Source: Saprospiraceae bacterium
Lineage (GTDB): Bacteria > Bacteroidota > Bacteroidia > Chitinophagales > Saprospiraceae
Length of the DNA: 64,000 nucleotides
NCBI GenBank assembly: GCA_020848695.1
Contig: JADLHT010000048.1
Location: forward strand, 27,515 to 91,514
Reading direction: 5' to 3'
Positions 9,365 through 18,061 of this stretch are shown here, in pieces. The position numbers and the translations under genes are program-made. The notes beneath the pieces are model-generated. The model did not search any database, had not been told where the DNA came from, and worked only from the letters and a program-made list of their open reading frames with translations. Position 1 is the stretch's first letter. Each line of letters begins with the position of its first letter.

Positions 9365-10525
9365 ATGACAAAAAAGGATTATTACGATATACTTTCTGTG
9401 CCAAAAGGAGCTGATGCAGATACCATCAAAAAGGCCTATCGAAAAATGGCAATGCAATATCATCCGGACAAAAACCCGGGTAATAAAGAAGCAGAAAACA
9501 AATTCAAGGAAGCAGCAGAAGCTTATGAAGTTTTAAGCGATGGAGATAAAAGAGCAAGATATGACCGATATGGTCATGCCGGTGTAGATCCAAATGGTGG
9601 ATTTGGTGGTCGTGGTGCCGGTGGAATGAATATGGAAGATATTTTTGAGAATTTCGGAGATATTTTCGGAGACGGTTCCCCTTTCGGTTCTTTTTTTGGT
9701 GGATCACAAAGATCCAAAGGAGGCATGGGACAAAAAGGTACTAACCTTAGAATTAAAGTAAGCCTCAGTCTTGAAGAGATTGCAACGGGTATAACGAAGA
9801 AGATTAAAGTCAAAAAACAAATTGCTTGCAAGACCTGTCATGGATCGGGAAGTAAAGACACAAAATCTACTAAATCCTGTGGTACCTGCCATGGATCAGG
9901 TTATGTAAGACAAATTAAGAATACCTTCTTAGGACAAATGCAAACCTCCACAACCTGTCCAACATGTAATGGTTCCGGTCAAACAATAGTTAATTCGTGT
10001 TCACATTGCCGCGGTTCCGGTATTGAAATGGGAGAAGAAACCATTGATATGCAAATTCCGGCTGGGGTAGCAGATGATATGCAACTCTCAATGCGTGGTA
10101 AAGGCAATGCAGGAAGCAATGGTGGTCCGGCAGGAGATTTATTAATCAGCATAGAACAAAAACCTCATAATACATTTACCAGAGATGGATCTAATTTGCA
10201 CTTCGATTTGTTTGTGAATTTTGCAGATGCTGCATTGGGAGATAGTCTTGAAATTCCAACATTAAACAGTACCGTGAAGATTAAAATTCCGGCTGGATCT
10301 CAAAGCGGTAAAACCTTTCGATTAAAAGGAATTGGTCTTCCATCAATTCAATCCTATGAGAAGGGTGATCTTTTGGTTCATCTTAATGTCTGGACTCCTA
10401 AAAATCTAAGCGATGAAGAAAAATCTGTTCTTCATAAAATGAAAACCTGGAATAACTTCAAACCACATCCGGGAAGCGAAGAAAAAGGATTTTTTGATCG
10501 AATGAAAGAATTCTTTAATGCCTAG
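9365..10525 (+). CDS. dnaJ: DnaJ co-chaperone
   Basis: This is a 386-residue class A J-protein. The J domain (residues 1-70) has YHPDKNPG (HPD). A Gly/Phe-rich linker follows ([10 protein letters not shown] to GSFFGGS). The zinc domain has four CxxCxGxG-type repeats ([32 protein letters not shown]). The two C-terminal substrate-binding domains follow. It delivers substrates to DnaK and stimulates its ATPase. It lies directly behind grpE, and its last 8 bases overlap the gldH start. Confidence 0.97.
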   Translation: MTKKDYYDILSVPKGADADTIKKAYRKMAMQYHPDKNPGNKEAENKFKEAAEAYEVLSDGDKRARYDRYGHAGVDPNGGFGGRGAGGMNMEDIFENFGDIFGDGSPFGSFFGGSQRSKGGMGQKGTNLRIKVSLSLEEIATGITKKIKVKKQIACKTCHGSGSKDTKSTKSCGTCHGSGYVRQIKNTFLGQMQTSTTCPTCNGSGQTIVNSCSHCRGSGIEMGEETIDMQIPAGVADDMQLSMRGKGNAGSNGGPAGDLLISIEQKPHNTFTRDGSNLHFDLFVNFADAALGDSLEIPTLNSTVKIKIPAGSQSGKTFRLKGIGLPSIQSYEKGDLLVHLNVWTPKNLSDEEKSVLHKMKTWNNFKPHPGSEEKGFFDRMKEFFNA

Positions 10526-11012
10526 ATTAATTCTTTTATTTGTTGTTTTCGTTTCGCTTTTGGCTTGTTCCAAAGATTCCATTTATTCACATAGTATAAG
10601 TATTCCTGATGAAATATGGAAAGAATCTAATAACTTGGAATTTTCTTGGAAGATTAATGATACTATTACCCGGTATGACTTACTTTTAAATATTTGCTTT
10701 ACGGATAAAATTCCAAACCAGAATATTTATGTCAAAGCTATAAGTAAAAATCCGGAAGCAAAAACGTCCGAACAGCTAATTTCTCTGGAACTCTTAGATC
10801 CTAGTGGAGTACCATATGGCTCCTGTGATTTAGGTTCTTGTAAGGTAAGTATAATCTTAGCATCTAATATTTACTTCCCTATGGAAGGCGAATATTCATT
10901 AGCTATCTCTCCATTCTCCAGAATCGATTCTTTCCCTGGCATTAAGAACGTTATCTTGAACATCGAAAAAACTTCTGTTATTAAATCAAAAAAAACTAAA
11001 TCTGCAAAATAA
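10518..11012 (+). CDS. gldH: GldH-type gliding motility lipoprotein
   Basis: This 164-residue protein has a signal peptide with lipobox (FVSLLACS), so Cys17 would carry lipid. The body reads like the GldH family: [49 protein letters not shown] and the closing [19 protein letters not shown]. GldH is required for gliding in Flavobacterium johnsoniae and tends to occur with T9SS/gliding machinery. The T9SS cargo and PorP/SprF genes further right in this window fit. The C-terminus is Lys-rich. It overlaps dnaJ by 8 bases. Recognition rests on pattern, not on a profile search. Confidence 0.75.
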   Translation: MPRLILLFVVFVSLLACSKDSIYSHSISIPDEIWKESNNLEFSWKINDTITRYDLLLNICFTDKIPNQNIYVKAISKNPEAKTSEQLISLELLDPSGVPYGSCDLGSCKVSIILASNIYFPMEGEYSLAISPFSRIDSFPGIKNVILNIEKTSVIKSKKTKSAK

Positions 11013-11184
11013 TAAAAACAGATTTTTGCTTTCTTCAGAAATTCATCGCAACTAGTATCTCTTCAAAAGAAATCTTACCTTTAGTAATTAGATCAGTAAT
11101 TGAGTAATTACCAAAATATTACCCTTTCTCGCTTTTATCTTATTCGATGTCACTACAATCGAACAAACATATTTGGTGCATTTA

Positions 11185-11598
11185 TCAGTGCCTTCCCCAA
11201 AGCTCAACCACCGCTCTGCGGTTCTTGAAATTCTTTGTATCATACCATAACACAACCTTCCTAATAATTCTATTATTCCCTTCTAGATCAATTATTCGGC
11301 TTTGTCCTCCAGCACGAAAATTATTTTTTATTTCTACATTCTGTTCTGATCCATCTGCAAAGTGAATAACCATTTTTTGCATGTTGATGGGAGACTTCTT
11401 TACTTTTAGCATAACTGCTTTAAATACACCTTCTGAGGCAGTTACCATAATTTCATCCCGATCAGAAGAAAAATTGACTGTTCTTGAACCCAATAATTCC
11501 CAATCTTTAACAAGAGTTTGTTTTGTCATTTGTGTAAAGGAGGATAATAATAAGATGAATCCTAGTGAATACAAATTTTTAGAAAGTTGATTTTTCAT
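11185..11598 (-). CDS. Secreted DUF2541-like protein
   Basis: This 137-residue protein has an N-terminal signal peptide (LYSLGFILLLSSFTQ). The mature part is a small all-beta domain: WELLGSRTVNFSSDRDEIMV, FKAVMLKVKKSPINM, FRAGGQSRIIDLEGNNRIIRKVVLWY and a closing RRAVVELWGRH. The pattern resembles the DUF2541 (YaaI-like) periplasmic family. No enzyme motif is visible. The gene faces gldH tail to tail and stands alone. Confidence 0.65.
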   Translation of the reverse strand: MKNQLSKNLYSLGFILLLSSFTQMTKQTLVKDWELLGSRTVNFSSDRDEIMVTASEGVFKAVMLKVKKSPINMQKMVIHFADGSEQNVEIKNNFRAGGQSRIIDLEGNNRIIRKVVLWYDTKNFKNRRAVVELWGRH

Positions 11599-11816
11599 AA
11601 TATTTTAATTTAATGGATTGAATATAGCATTGACCTTTGTAATTCAAATAAGTTTAATAACAAACTAATTAAACCCTCAGACCTTAAAGATAAAAGTAAT
11701 TCCAATTACATGACAATTGATTGAAATTAATCATTTTATAAATTCCTCGGGCAAATAATACTTGAAAATCTTATTTTTGTATCTGATTCCGATAGAGCTA
11801 TTGAGAATTTGTTTTT

Positions 11817-11892
<76 letters not shown>

Positions 11893-11983
11893 ATTTAGCT
11901 TAATTCTTGCTTAGTAGATCTAAATCTAGAATGAATCTAAAATACTCGAATTCCCTTAAGCTATTAATTCCTGATCATGTTTT

Positions 11984-12016
11984 TTAATTACAATCCTCTT
12001 AGGAGGAAGTAATTAA
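11984..12016. other. Stem-loop downstream of tRNA-Pro
   Basis: TTAATTAC (11984-11991) pairs with GTAATTAA (12009-12016). Inside, TCCTC (11994-11998) pairs with GAGGA (12003-12007) around the loop TTAG. It lies about 95 bases after the tRNA. No long T run follows, so it is either a bidirectional terminator or another structured element. Confidence 0.5.
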
Positions 12017-12035
12017 TATTTAGCTCAACGCGGAA

Positions 12036-12063
12036 TATCTCTAATAAATTTTAGTTAGAGATA
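12036..12063. other. Inverted repeat
   Basis: TATCTCTAA (12036-12044) and TTAGAGATA (12055-12063) are perfect inverse complements, 9 bp with a 10-base loop, 20 bases after the previous hairpin. It could be an operator or an RNA hairpin. Confidence 0.4.
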
Positions 12064-12344
12064 AGCACAATTTGAACAAGTTAGCATTCTGAATTCGATT
12101 GATGCCCTATTCAAATTATAATTCAGTCTTCTTTAAATAGAGGCAATTATTTCAAGCAAGAATCCGGAAGTTTACATTTTTTAAAAATTCTGGAATTTTT
12201 TGTAACCTAATCATACTTCATTTACTCTAATAGTGTGTAATAGATAGCTGTACAAATAAAAGCTTACATTATAATCGAACTAAGAAATTGATCTAAAAAT
12301 AAAACTAACTATACTTTTTTAATAATAATATTAAAATTTTAAAT

Positions 12345-13007
12345 ATGAATACAATTAATAATTTATTAAAAACCAATTTTAAAAATGCAGTTATACTGCT
12401 CTTTATTTCTACATTATTTTTTTCAATTCAAAGTTGTGACAAAGATGATCTGATAGACCCAACTTCAACTGAAAAATACAGAGAACTGGATAATGCAATG
12501 CACAAATTATGGGCTGATCATATGCAATATACCTATGCAACTGTTGATGCTTACTTCAACAATTCAACAGCATTACAGGCTTCACTTACCCGCTTGTTAA
12601 AAAACCAGGAAGACATCGGAAAAGCAATTGTACCTTACTATGGTCAAGCTGCAGGGGATCAATTAACCATCTTGCTGAAAGGACATATTAATGGTGCCGT
12701 TCCGGTTTTAGAAGCTGCTAAGAACAATGATCAAGTTGCTTTAACTCAAGCAATCGCTAATTGGCGTGTGAATGCAACCGAAATTGCGGATTTTCTTTCT
12801 ACTGCCAATCCAAAAAATTGGGAACAAAGTCATACAAGAATGCATATGGACGAACATCTCAACAAGACTATTGCTTATTCTGTTGATCTCCTTCAGAAAA
12901 ATTATCAACAAGCTGTAGTGGATTATGATGCCGCATTTAGCGATATGATGCATTTCGCATACACCTTATCGGAAGGTTTGGCTAAACAATTTCCTGACAA
13001 ATTTTAA
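12345..13007 (+). CDS. Helical-bundle lipoprotein of unknown function
   Basis: This 220-residue protein has a signal peptide and a lipobox-like FSIQSC. The mature protein is helical with spaced histidines: LWADHMQYTYATVDAYF, LLKNQEDIGKAIVPYYG, LLKGHINGAVPVLEAA and RMHMDEHLNKTI. The paired LW..H and KGH motifs, the NQ.DIG..I.PYYG phrase and the late HMDEHL suggest a four-helix bundle that may bind metal or heme. I know similar proteins only as uncharacterised ones. It is followed 27 bases later by a DoxX-like membrane protein and then by an ECF sigma factor, so it probably belongs to a small stress-response unit. Confidence 0.65.
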   Translation: MNTINNLLKTNFKNAVILLFISTLFFSIQSCDKDDLIDPTSTEKYRELDNAMHKLWADHMQYTYATVDAYFNNSTALQASLTRLLKNQEDIGKAIVPYYGQAAGDQLTILLKGHINGAVPVLEAAKNNDQVALTQAIANWRVNATEIADFLSTANPKNWEQSHTRMHMDEHLNKTIAYSVDLLQKNYQQAVVDYDAAFSDMMHFAYTLSEGLAKQFPDKF

Positions 13008-13034
13008 CTTCAAAATCTTTAGAAAGCGCTAATT

Positions 13035-13418
13035 ATGGAATCAATTCTTCTTCAACAAAAACTGAAACGAGTTTTTAATTTGTTAAAATATACATTCGTT
13101 ATAATTCCTATTGTTGCAGGTGCTGATAAATTTACTAACTTTTTAACGAACTGGGAACAGTATATGAACTCATCCATTACTGAAATGTTACCTGTTTCCG
13201 GATCTGTTTTTATGATGTTAATTGGACTTGTTGAAATAATTGCAGGAATTATAGTTTATATTAAATCAGAAATTGGAGGTTATATCGTTGCCTCTTGGCT
13301 TACACTTGTTGCTTTAAGTCTATTGATTGGATTTAATTTTATAGATATAGCTGTTAGAGATCTGGTAATGGCTATTGCTGCCTTTTCAATGGCAAAAATA
13401 TCTAAACTGGTAGCTTGA
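13035..13418 (+). CDS. DoxX-like four-helix membrane protein
   Basis: This 127-residue protein has about four membrane helices (YTFVIIPIVAGADKF, VFMMLIGLVEIIAGIIVYI, YIVASWLTLVALSLLIGFNF, LVMAIAAFSMAKI). The GADKF and GLVEIIAGI phrases are characteristic of DoxX/DoxD-like proteins. Molecular function is unclear; some relatives act in redox homeostasis. The stop codon lies just upstream of the sigma factor ATG, so the genes are cotranscribed. Confidence 0.7.
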   Translation: MESILLQQKLKRVFNLLKYTFVIIPIVAGADKFTNFLTNWEQYMNSSITEMLPVSGSVFMMLIGLVEIIAGIIVYIKSEIGGYIVASWLTLVALSLLIGFNFIDIAVRDLVMAIAAFSMAKISKLVA

Positions 13419-13423
13419 TATTT

Positions 13424-14074
13424 ATGAAACAGTTTGAACAATTAACTGAACAAGAAATAATAAGACGTATACTAAATGGGGAAAAGCCGCTTTACGAGAT
13501 CATCGTAAGGCGGTATAATCCTTACTTATATAAAATTGGCAGATCATATAATTTCAATCATGAAGATACTCAGGATTTAATGCAGGATACTTATATCGAT
13601 GCTTTTAAAAGTCTATCTCAAATTGAAGACCATTCAAATTTTAAGACCTGGTTAATCCGAATTATGTTGAATAATTGTTATCGAAACAAACAAAAATCAA
13701 GTTATAAAAATGAATACTCAACAAATACGCTTCACGAAAATTCAATTCCAATGTTTTCAAATAAGCATTCAGATACATTAAAGCAGTATAATTCACGTGA
13801 GCTAGGGTTGATTATTGAAGAAGCCATTTCAAAAATTCCTGAAGATTACCGAATTGTGTTTACTTTAAGGGAAATGAGTGGACTGAATATCACTGAAACT
13901 GCCAGTTTGTTGCGCATAAGTGAAACTAACGTAAAAGTTCGTTTAAATAGAGCGAAAAATCAAATTCGCAAGGAAATTGAAAAATCTTATTCCCCGAATG
14001 AGATTTTCGAATTTAATCTTAATCATTGCAATCCTCTTACTGAAAGAGTAATGAGACAGATTAATCAACTGTAA
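13424..14074 (+). CDS. ECF-type RNA polymerase sigma factor
   Basis: This protein of about 216 residues has sigma region 2 (LYEIIVRRYNPYLYKIGRSY, HEDTQDLMQDTYIDAFKSL, FKTWLIRIMLNNCYR) and region 4 (IPEDYRIVFTLREMSGLNITETASLL and ISETNVKVRLNRAKNQIRKEIE). It should direct transcription of a small regulon. The C-terminal tail has a lone FNLNHCNPLTERVMRQI that could bind metal or a partner. No anti-sigma gene is adjacent; the upstream lipoprotein and DoxX-like protein are its operon mates. The ATG at 13424 is preferred over the TTG at 13415. Confidence 0.92.
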   Translation: MKQFEQLTEQEIIRRILNGEKPLYEIIVRRYNPYLYKIGRSYNFNHEDTQDLMQDTYIDAFKSLSQIEDHSNFKTWLIRIMLNNCYRNKQKSSYKNEYSTNTLHENSIPMFSNKHSDTLKQYNSRELGLIIEEAISKIPEDYRIVFTLREMSGLNITETASLLRISETNVKVRLNRAKNQIRKEIEKSYSPNEIFEFNLNHCNPLTERVMRQINQL

Positions 14075-14241
14075 ATTCTTCAATAATTAATTTCTGTAGT
14101 TCAATTATTACTTCTTTGTGGAAAAAATTATTCAGATAGGTGATCAATAATAATTCAAACTATTATTATTTAATCGAAATTGTTTTTGATTCTCAAGACA
14201 AATTTATTTTTGAAATACCTGAATAGCAATTTTCAAGACAA

Positions 14242-14661
14242 TTATTTGTTCATGCAAAGCTTTGATAAAAGTGTTCTCAGTAGAATGTAATTTTCTTCTT
14301 CAAGTAATTTTTCATAGGATTCTTCTAGCTCTGTAACTACCTGATCAGCAGCTTTAACTGCTTTTTTGCCTTTAGCAGTCAATTTAACTAAATATGACCT
14401 TTTATCTTTTACATTATCAGTTTTTGTCATGTACCCCATATTCTCTATCTGATGAATTAACTGACTCATAAACTGTTTGCTAACTTTCGCTTTTCTGGCA
14501 AGTTCAACCAATTGACTTCCGTTCTCTCTGTCAATATATGCAAAAGCCTTTCCGTGAACATATCGGATATCGGTAAATCCAGCCTTGTTCAATCCTTCAA
14601 CTAGTTTGTCTTGACCTAATGAAAAAGCAATCTGAAGTAAAGCTAAAGTATTTAGTTTCAT
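14242..14661 (-). CDS. MarR-family transcriptional regulator
   Basis: This 139-residue winged-helix protein has the recognition part ELARKAKVSKQFMSQLIHQIENMGYM and wing TDNVKDKRSYLVKLTAKGKKAV, flanked by dimerisation helices. It is divergent from the DUF418 membrane protein gene. Two perfect palindromes sharing AAGTTACTT lie in the 69-base gap. One sits just upstream of its own -7 box, so autorepression and joint control of the neighbour are likely. The ligand is unknown. Confidence 0.9.
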   Translation of the reverse strand: MKLNTLALLQIAFSLGQDKLVEGLNKAGFTDIRYVHGKAFAYIDRENGSQLVELARKAKVSKQFMSQLIHQIENMGYMTKTDNVKDKRSYLVKLTAKGKKAVKAADQVVTELEESYEKLLEEENYILLRTLLSKLCMNK

Positions 14662-14671
14662 AAATTATTTG

Positions 14672-14679
14672 CAAATATA
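14672..14679 (-). promoter_or_regulatory. marR promoter -7 box
   Basis: The minus strand reads TATATTTG, a perfect TAnnTTTG, 11 bases before the marR-like gene's ATG. Palindrome 1 (14681-14693) lies immediately upstream, between the -33 and -7 positions. Confidence 0.55.
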
Positions 14680-14680
14680 A

Positions 14681-14693
14681 TAAAGTTACTTTA
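14681..14693. promoter_or_regulatory. Palindromic operator 1 (MarR-type)
   Basis: TAAAGTTACTTTA is a perfect 13-bp palindrome around a central T. It overlaps the start of the rightward -7 box and abuts the leftward one. It shares the core AAGTTACTT with operator 2, with centres 22 bp apart, about two helical turns. Confidence 0.65.
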
Positions 14694-14699
14694 CTTTTG
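14692..14699 (+). promoter_or_regulatory. Rightward promoter -7 box of the DUF418 gene
   Basis: TACTTTTG is a perfect TAnnTTTG, 31 bases before the ATG at 14731, and lies between the two operator palindromes. Confidence 0.5.
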
Positions 14700-14701
14700 T
14701 G

Positions 14702-14716
14702 GTCAAGTTACTTGAC
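14702..14716. promoter_or_regulatory. Palindromic operator 2 (MarR-type)
   Basis: GTCAAGTTACTTGAC is a perfect 15-bp palindrome around a central T. It lies at the expected transcription start of the rightward promoter, so a bound repressor would block it. Confidence 0.65.
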
Positions 14717-14816
14717 TATAAATAGTTATTATGCATACATTATCTAATTCTATCGAATCATTATTATTGATGCCCTTAGAGGATTTGCCTTACTGGGTAT
14801 TCTTGTTGTCAACTGG

Positions 14817-15968
14817 ATGATTATTTCCTGGCCGCAAATTTGGGCAGATATGCTTAAGGTGGAAGTCTGGCCATCAGATTTAGACAAAGGTGTTATCTGG
14901 TTAATACATTACTTGTTTGAGTACAAGTTCTTTTCTCTGTTTTCATTGTTGTTTGGATTGGGTTTTGCAATTCAATATAAGAAATCTGAAGCTGACAATA
15001 ATAACTTTACGACATACTATATTAAGCGACAACTAATACTATTGATTATTGGTGTCATACATGCTCTACTTCTTTGGCCTGGAGATTTTCTTGTTCTTTA
15101 TTCTATCCAAGGCTTATTATTGTTGTTTTTCAGAAAAGCTAAACCCAAAACCATACTCCTTTTTTCAGGAATATTTTTCATAGTTCCTATTATTCTTACT
15201 ACCTCTTTCTACTTGGCGGCGTCATTCGATTCTAGTTTGCTCTCTCAATTAAATGATGAATTTACAAATTCAATAACGCCTGATCTAATTAATCACAACA
15301 AGATTAGTTACTCGATATATCCTGTTGGAAACTTTTGGGAAGTATTCTCTATGAGAATGGATGATACGCTTCGATTCTATAAATCTTTACCATTTTGGTG
15401 GTGGAATAGTTTTGCTATGTTCTTACTAGGACTTTATGCGGGTAAAAAACAGTTCATAACTAAGCTCGATCAACAGAAACCACAGCTTTTAAAAACATTC
15501 TATATTTCAGGGATTCTTGGAATTGTTGGTAATGTAATTTTCGTTTGGTCATATAATTCTCAAAATTTATTTGTTCCAAATTTTTACAATGTTATCAATT
15601 CAATTTTTCACATTGTTTCAGTGCCAACTCTTACAATTTTTTATATAACTAGTTTCTTTTTATTATCAAGATCAAATTTTGGAAAAACAATTTTTGATTG
15701 TCTTGCTCCTATGGGCAAACTTGCTTTGACAAACTATATTATGCAATCCGTTATTTGTAACCTTCTGCTTTTTGGATTTGGGTTTGGCTTATATGGAAAA
15801 GTTTCACCCAGTCTTGGTTTGTCAATCTGTATCTGTATTTGGTTCCTCCAAATGCTTTTTAGTAACTGGTATATTAAACAGTATTCCATTGGACCAATAG
15901 AGTATCTTTGGAGATGGTTATTGTATAAAAAAATCAGTTTCTCTGCTCACAAAACCCAGATATTTTAA
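14817..15968 (+). CDS. DUF418-family membrane protein, N-terminus frameshifted
   Basis: This integral membrane protein (383 residues from the first in-frame ATG) has many helices and ends in the DUF418 C-terminal pattern (CLAPMGKLALTNYIMQSVI, GFGFGLYGKVSPSLGLSICI, YSIGPIEYLWRWLLYKK). The conserved DUF418 N-terminus RIIIIDALRGFALLGILVVN lies upstream of that ATG in the same frame, at about 14753-14815. It has no ATG and is preceded by TAA. An ATG at 14731 behind the promoter gives MHTLSNS in a frame that is off by one base. One missing base near 14750 would join both, so the gene probably starts at 14731 and is broken by an indel or a sequencing error. Function of the family is unknown, possibly transport. 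It is divergent from the MarR gene. Confidence 0.8.
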   Translation: MIISWPQIWADMLKVEVWPSDLDKGVIWLIHYLFEYKFFSLFSLLFGLGFAIQYKKSEADNNNFTTYYIKRQLILLIIGVIHALLLWPGDFLVLYSIQGLLLLFFRKAKPKTILLFSGIFFIVPIILTTSFYLAASFDSSLLSQLNDEFTNSITPDLINHNKISYSIYPVGNFWEVFSMRMDDTLRFYKSLPFWWWNSFAMFLLGLYAGKKQFITKLDQQKPQLLKTFYISGILGIVGNVIFVWSYNSQNLFVPNFYNVINSIFHIVSVPTLTIFYITSFFLLSRSNFGKTIFDCLAPMGKLALTNYIMQSVICNLLLFGFGFGLYGKVSPSLGLSICICIWFLQMLFSNWYIKQYSIGPIEYLWRWLLYKKISFSAHKTQIF

Positions 15969-16030
15969 TTACTCCTTGAACTCGCAACTTTATTTATTTT
16001 TTCAATATACAAAGAAATCAATAACAGGTA

Positions 16031-16663
16031 ATGAGTAAACTTTTATTACCAAGAGACTATTATCTGTCTCAAGATGTCTGTTATATTGCAAAGAATCTAA
16101 TAGGAAAAAAACTTGAGACCCACATTGATGGTCATCTAACTTCAGGAATCATAGTCGAAACAGAAGCTTATAGAGGTCCTGATGACAAAGCTTCACATTC
16201 ATTTAATCATCGTCGTACTCCTAGAAACGAAAGTATGTATCTTGAAGGTGGACATTCTTACATTTATATCTGTTATGGCCTTCATTATTTATTTAATATT
16301 GTAACAGCTCCAAAAGAAATAGCACATGCTGTTTTAATTCGAGCTCTTGAACCAATAGATGGAATTGAAGTCATGATGAAACGTAGGAAATTCCATTCTC
16401 TTAATAATAAATTGACAAAAGGACCCGGAGCGCTCTCAGTTGCTTTGGGTATTAATAAATCATTGAATGCAAAAAGGGTGTATGAAGAAGACTCTTCAAT
16501 ACGAATTCTTTATTCTGATTTTTTGTTAAATTCTGATGATATTGCTTGTTCAAAACGAATTGGTGTTGAGTCTGCCGCTGAAGCTGCAGAATATCCCTGG
16601 CGATTTTTTATAAAAAATTCGAAGTATGTAAGTGCACATAAGAAAATAGATTCTTCTAACTGA
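16031..16663 (+). CDS. DNA-3-methyladenine glycosylase (AAG/MPG family)
   Basis: This 210-residue base-excision repair enzyme removes alkylated purines. Family motifs are LLPRDYYLSQDVCYIAKNLIGK at the N-terminus, IVETEAYRGPDDKASHS (catalytic Glu and neighbours), NESMYLEGGHSYIYICYGLHY and a later LTKGPGALSVALGI. The C-terminus reads RIGVESAAEAAEYPWRFFI. Length fits the family. It faces the minus-strand operon, and its last 8 bases overlap the end of the TPR protein gene. Confidence 0.93.
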   Translation: MSKLLLPRDYYLSQDVCYIAKNLIGKKLETHIDGHLTSGIIVETEAYRGPDDKASHSFNHRRTPRNESMYLEGGHSYIYICYGLHYLFNIVTAPKEIAHAVLIRALEPIDGIEVMMKRRKFHSLNNKLTKGPGALSVALGINKSLNAKRVYEEDSSIRILYSDFLLNSDDIACSKRIGVESAAEAAEYPWRFFIKNSKYVSAHKKIDSSN

Positions 16664-17318
16664 GAAATACGTCCTTTTTCCATAAGTTTCTCTTAGCTTC
16701 CTTATAACTTGAAGCAATAGTATATCCAAAAATAATCAACGATCCAAGCATCATTGAATAAACTCCTTTCCAGGCAATGTATTCATAGGTCGAGAAAAAA
16801 GGTATAATTAAAAAGTGAATACTTGTTAATAGGATTAAAGTGAATATTAATAATATTGCCGAAAATGCGAGAAGCAATTTCTGCTTACTTTGTACTTGTC
16901 TAAAAGTAATATTGAAAAGTCTTTTTCGGACTTGAAGATCCTCAGGATATATGGCAAGAAGGTTCTGATAGATTTTTCTGGATTGTTGGAATTTTTTTTC
17001 TTCATAGAGTCTATCTGCCTTCAATTTTAAAATACTTCTATAGATTGACTTATATTGATCAGTAAAATTTCTCTGATTTAACAACTCAATTAGACATTGA
17101 TCTGCTAATTTATAGAACAGATAAGCCCGATCAATTTGATATAGCGCTTTTACGTAAGCATATTTAATCTCAATGTATTCTTCAAACTCAAGCTTTTGAA
17201 TCTCTGAAAAATACTCTTTACAAAATTCAATAAAATCGTAATGATGCTGTTCTGGAATTCTTCTAAATTTTTTAAAAAGAGAAGAGAATTTTTCTTCTGT
17301 AATTTTACGAATATTCAT
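16656..17318 (-). CDS. TPR-like protein with two C-terminal membrane helices
   Basis: From the ATG at 17318 the protein has about 220 residues. The first 150 are charged helices with a tetratricopeptide-like pair (YKSIYRSILKLKADRLYEEKKF, QSRKIYQNLLAIYPEDLQVRKR). Two membrane helices follow (LLLAFSAILLIFTLILLTSIHFLI and GVYSMMLGSLIIFGYTIASSY). I do not recognise a family. This start is chosen because its ATG overlaps the upstream cyclase stop as ATGA. It is the last gene of the minus-strand operon. Confidence 0.65.
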   Translation of the reverse strand: MNIRKITEEKFSSLFKKFRRIPEQHHYDFIEFCKEYFSEIQKLEFEEYIEIKYAYVKALYQIDRAYLFYKLADQCLIELLNQRNFTDQYKSIYRSILKLKADRLYEEKKFQQSRKIYQNLLAIYPEDLQVRKRLFNITFRQVQSKQKLLLAFSAILLIFTLILLTSIHFLIIPFFSTYEYIAWKGVYSMMLGSLIIFGYTIASSYKEAKRNLWKKDVFLS

Positions 17319-18061
17319 AGTGATAATGAAAATAACATAGGGGATGAAGGTACAGCATCTAAATCCATAGAACAAATTTGTAATAAAAGCAGATAGCTAC
17401 CATCTCTAATGTTGTCTTGAACATAAATTAATTCAGTTATGGTACAGTCGTTTGCTCGATCACCTGACCAAAAGATACGATGTGCTTCTAGTTTGCCGCC
17501 GTCCTCTTCTCTATCAACAGAAGGAATATCAACCAAAAGATGCTTTACTTTTAGTTCAACCAGATATTGCATTGCTTCAGATGAAATATAACAGGGATTG
17601 ATACCTGAATACTTTCTTGATTTCTTGGTTACATCATTCGGGAGAGTTCGGATACATAATGCATCTGAATTAAAGTCATTTAAAAATTGCTCAAGTGTGC
17701 TTTTTTCAATTACAAGATCTCCATTTTCCCTTTTTGTTGGGTAAATACTGATTAATGTACATGAAGCAAATGGAGATTTAATAATCTTGTTAACAGGAAT
17801 TATCTCTTTGCTTATGTGTCCAACACATTCAGTATGGGTACCATTACCATGAACATTTAGCTTAATATTGGTAAAATTAACGGCTCCACCTTCTTGAACG
17901 GATCCAATAAAATCTCCCATTCTGACCGGATCAACACTAAAGTAAGGTGCATAAAAACAATTAACTTGATGGATTCCATCATGAAAAGGTATAGATATAT
18001 TCAATCCTTCGTTTGTATTGAAGCAATATTTTATTTCTTTGATATAAATTTCTGCTATCAT
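17315..18061 (-). CDS. Cyclase-family metal hydrolase (kynurenine formamidase-like)
   Basis: This protein has about 248 residues from the ATG at 18061. It carries the cyclase-family metal motif NVHGNGTHTECVGHI (HxGTHxD/E type), an early DGIHQVNCFYAP and the late KLEAHRIFW with VDIPSVDREEDGG. This matches PF04199-type hydrolases such as KynB. No kynurenine gene is near, so the substrate is open. Its ATG shares one base with the NAD kinase stop (TAATG), which indicates coupling. The C-terminal end overlaps the TPR gene by four bases. Confidence 0.8.
   Translation of the reverse strand: MIAEIYIKEIKYCFNTNEGLNISIPFHDGIHQVNCFYAPYFSVDPVRMGDFIGSVQEGGAVNFTNIKLNVHGNGTHTECVGHISKEIIPVNKIIKSPFASCTLISIYPTKRENGDLVIEKSTLEQFLNDFNSDALCIRTLPNDVTKKSRKYSGINPCYISSEAMQYLVELKVKHLLVDIPSVDREEDGGKLEAHRIFWSGDRANDCTITELIYVQDNIRDGSYLLLLQICSMDLDAVPSSPMLFSLSL

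Noticed and set aside
9504..9892. Minus-strand reading frames opposite dnaJ.
   Set aside because: They mirror the Gly/Cys-rich DnaJ codons and have no independent support.
13791..13802. TTCACGTGA inside the ECF sigma gene, similar to the parS core.
   Set aside because: The flanks (AA and GCT) do not continue the palindrome; only about 10 of 14 positions fit, and it lies in coding sequence, so chance is likely.
16031..16663. Membership of the 3-methyladenine glycosylase gene in the facing minus-strand operon.
   Set aside because: It is on the opposite strand and only overlaps tail to tail by 8 bases.
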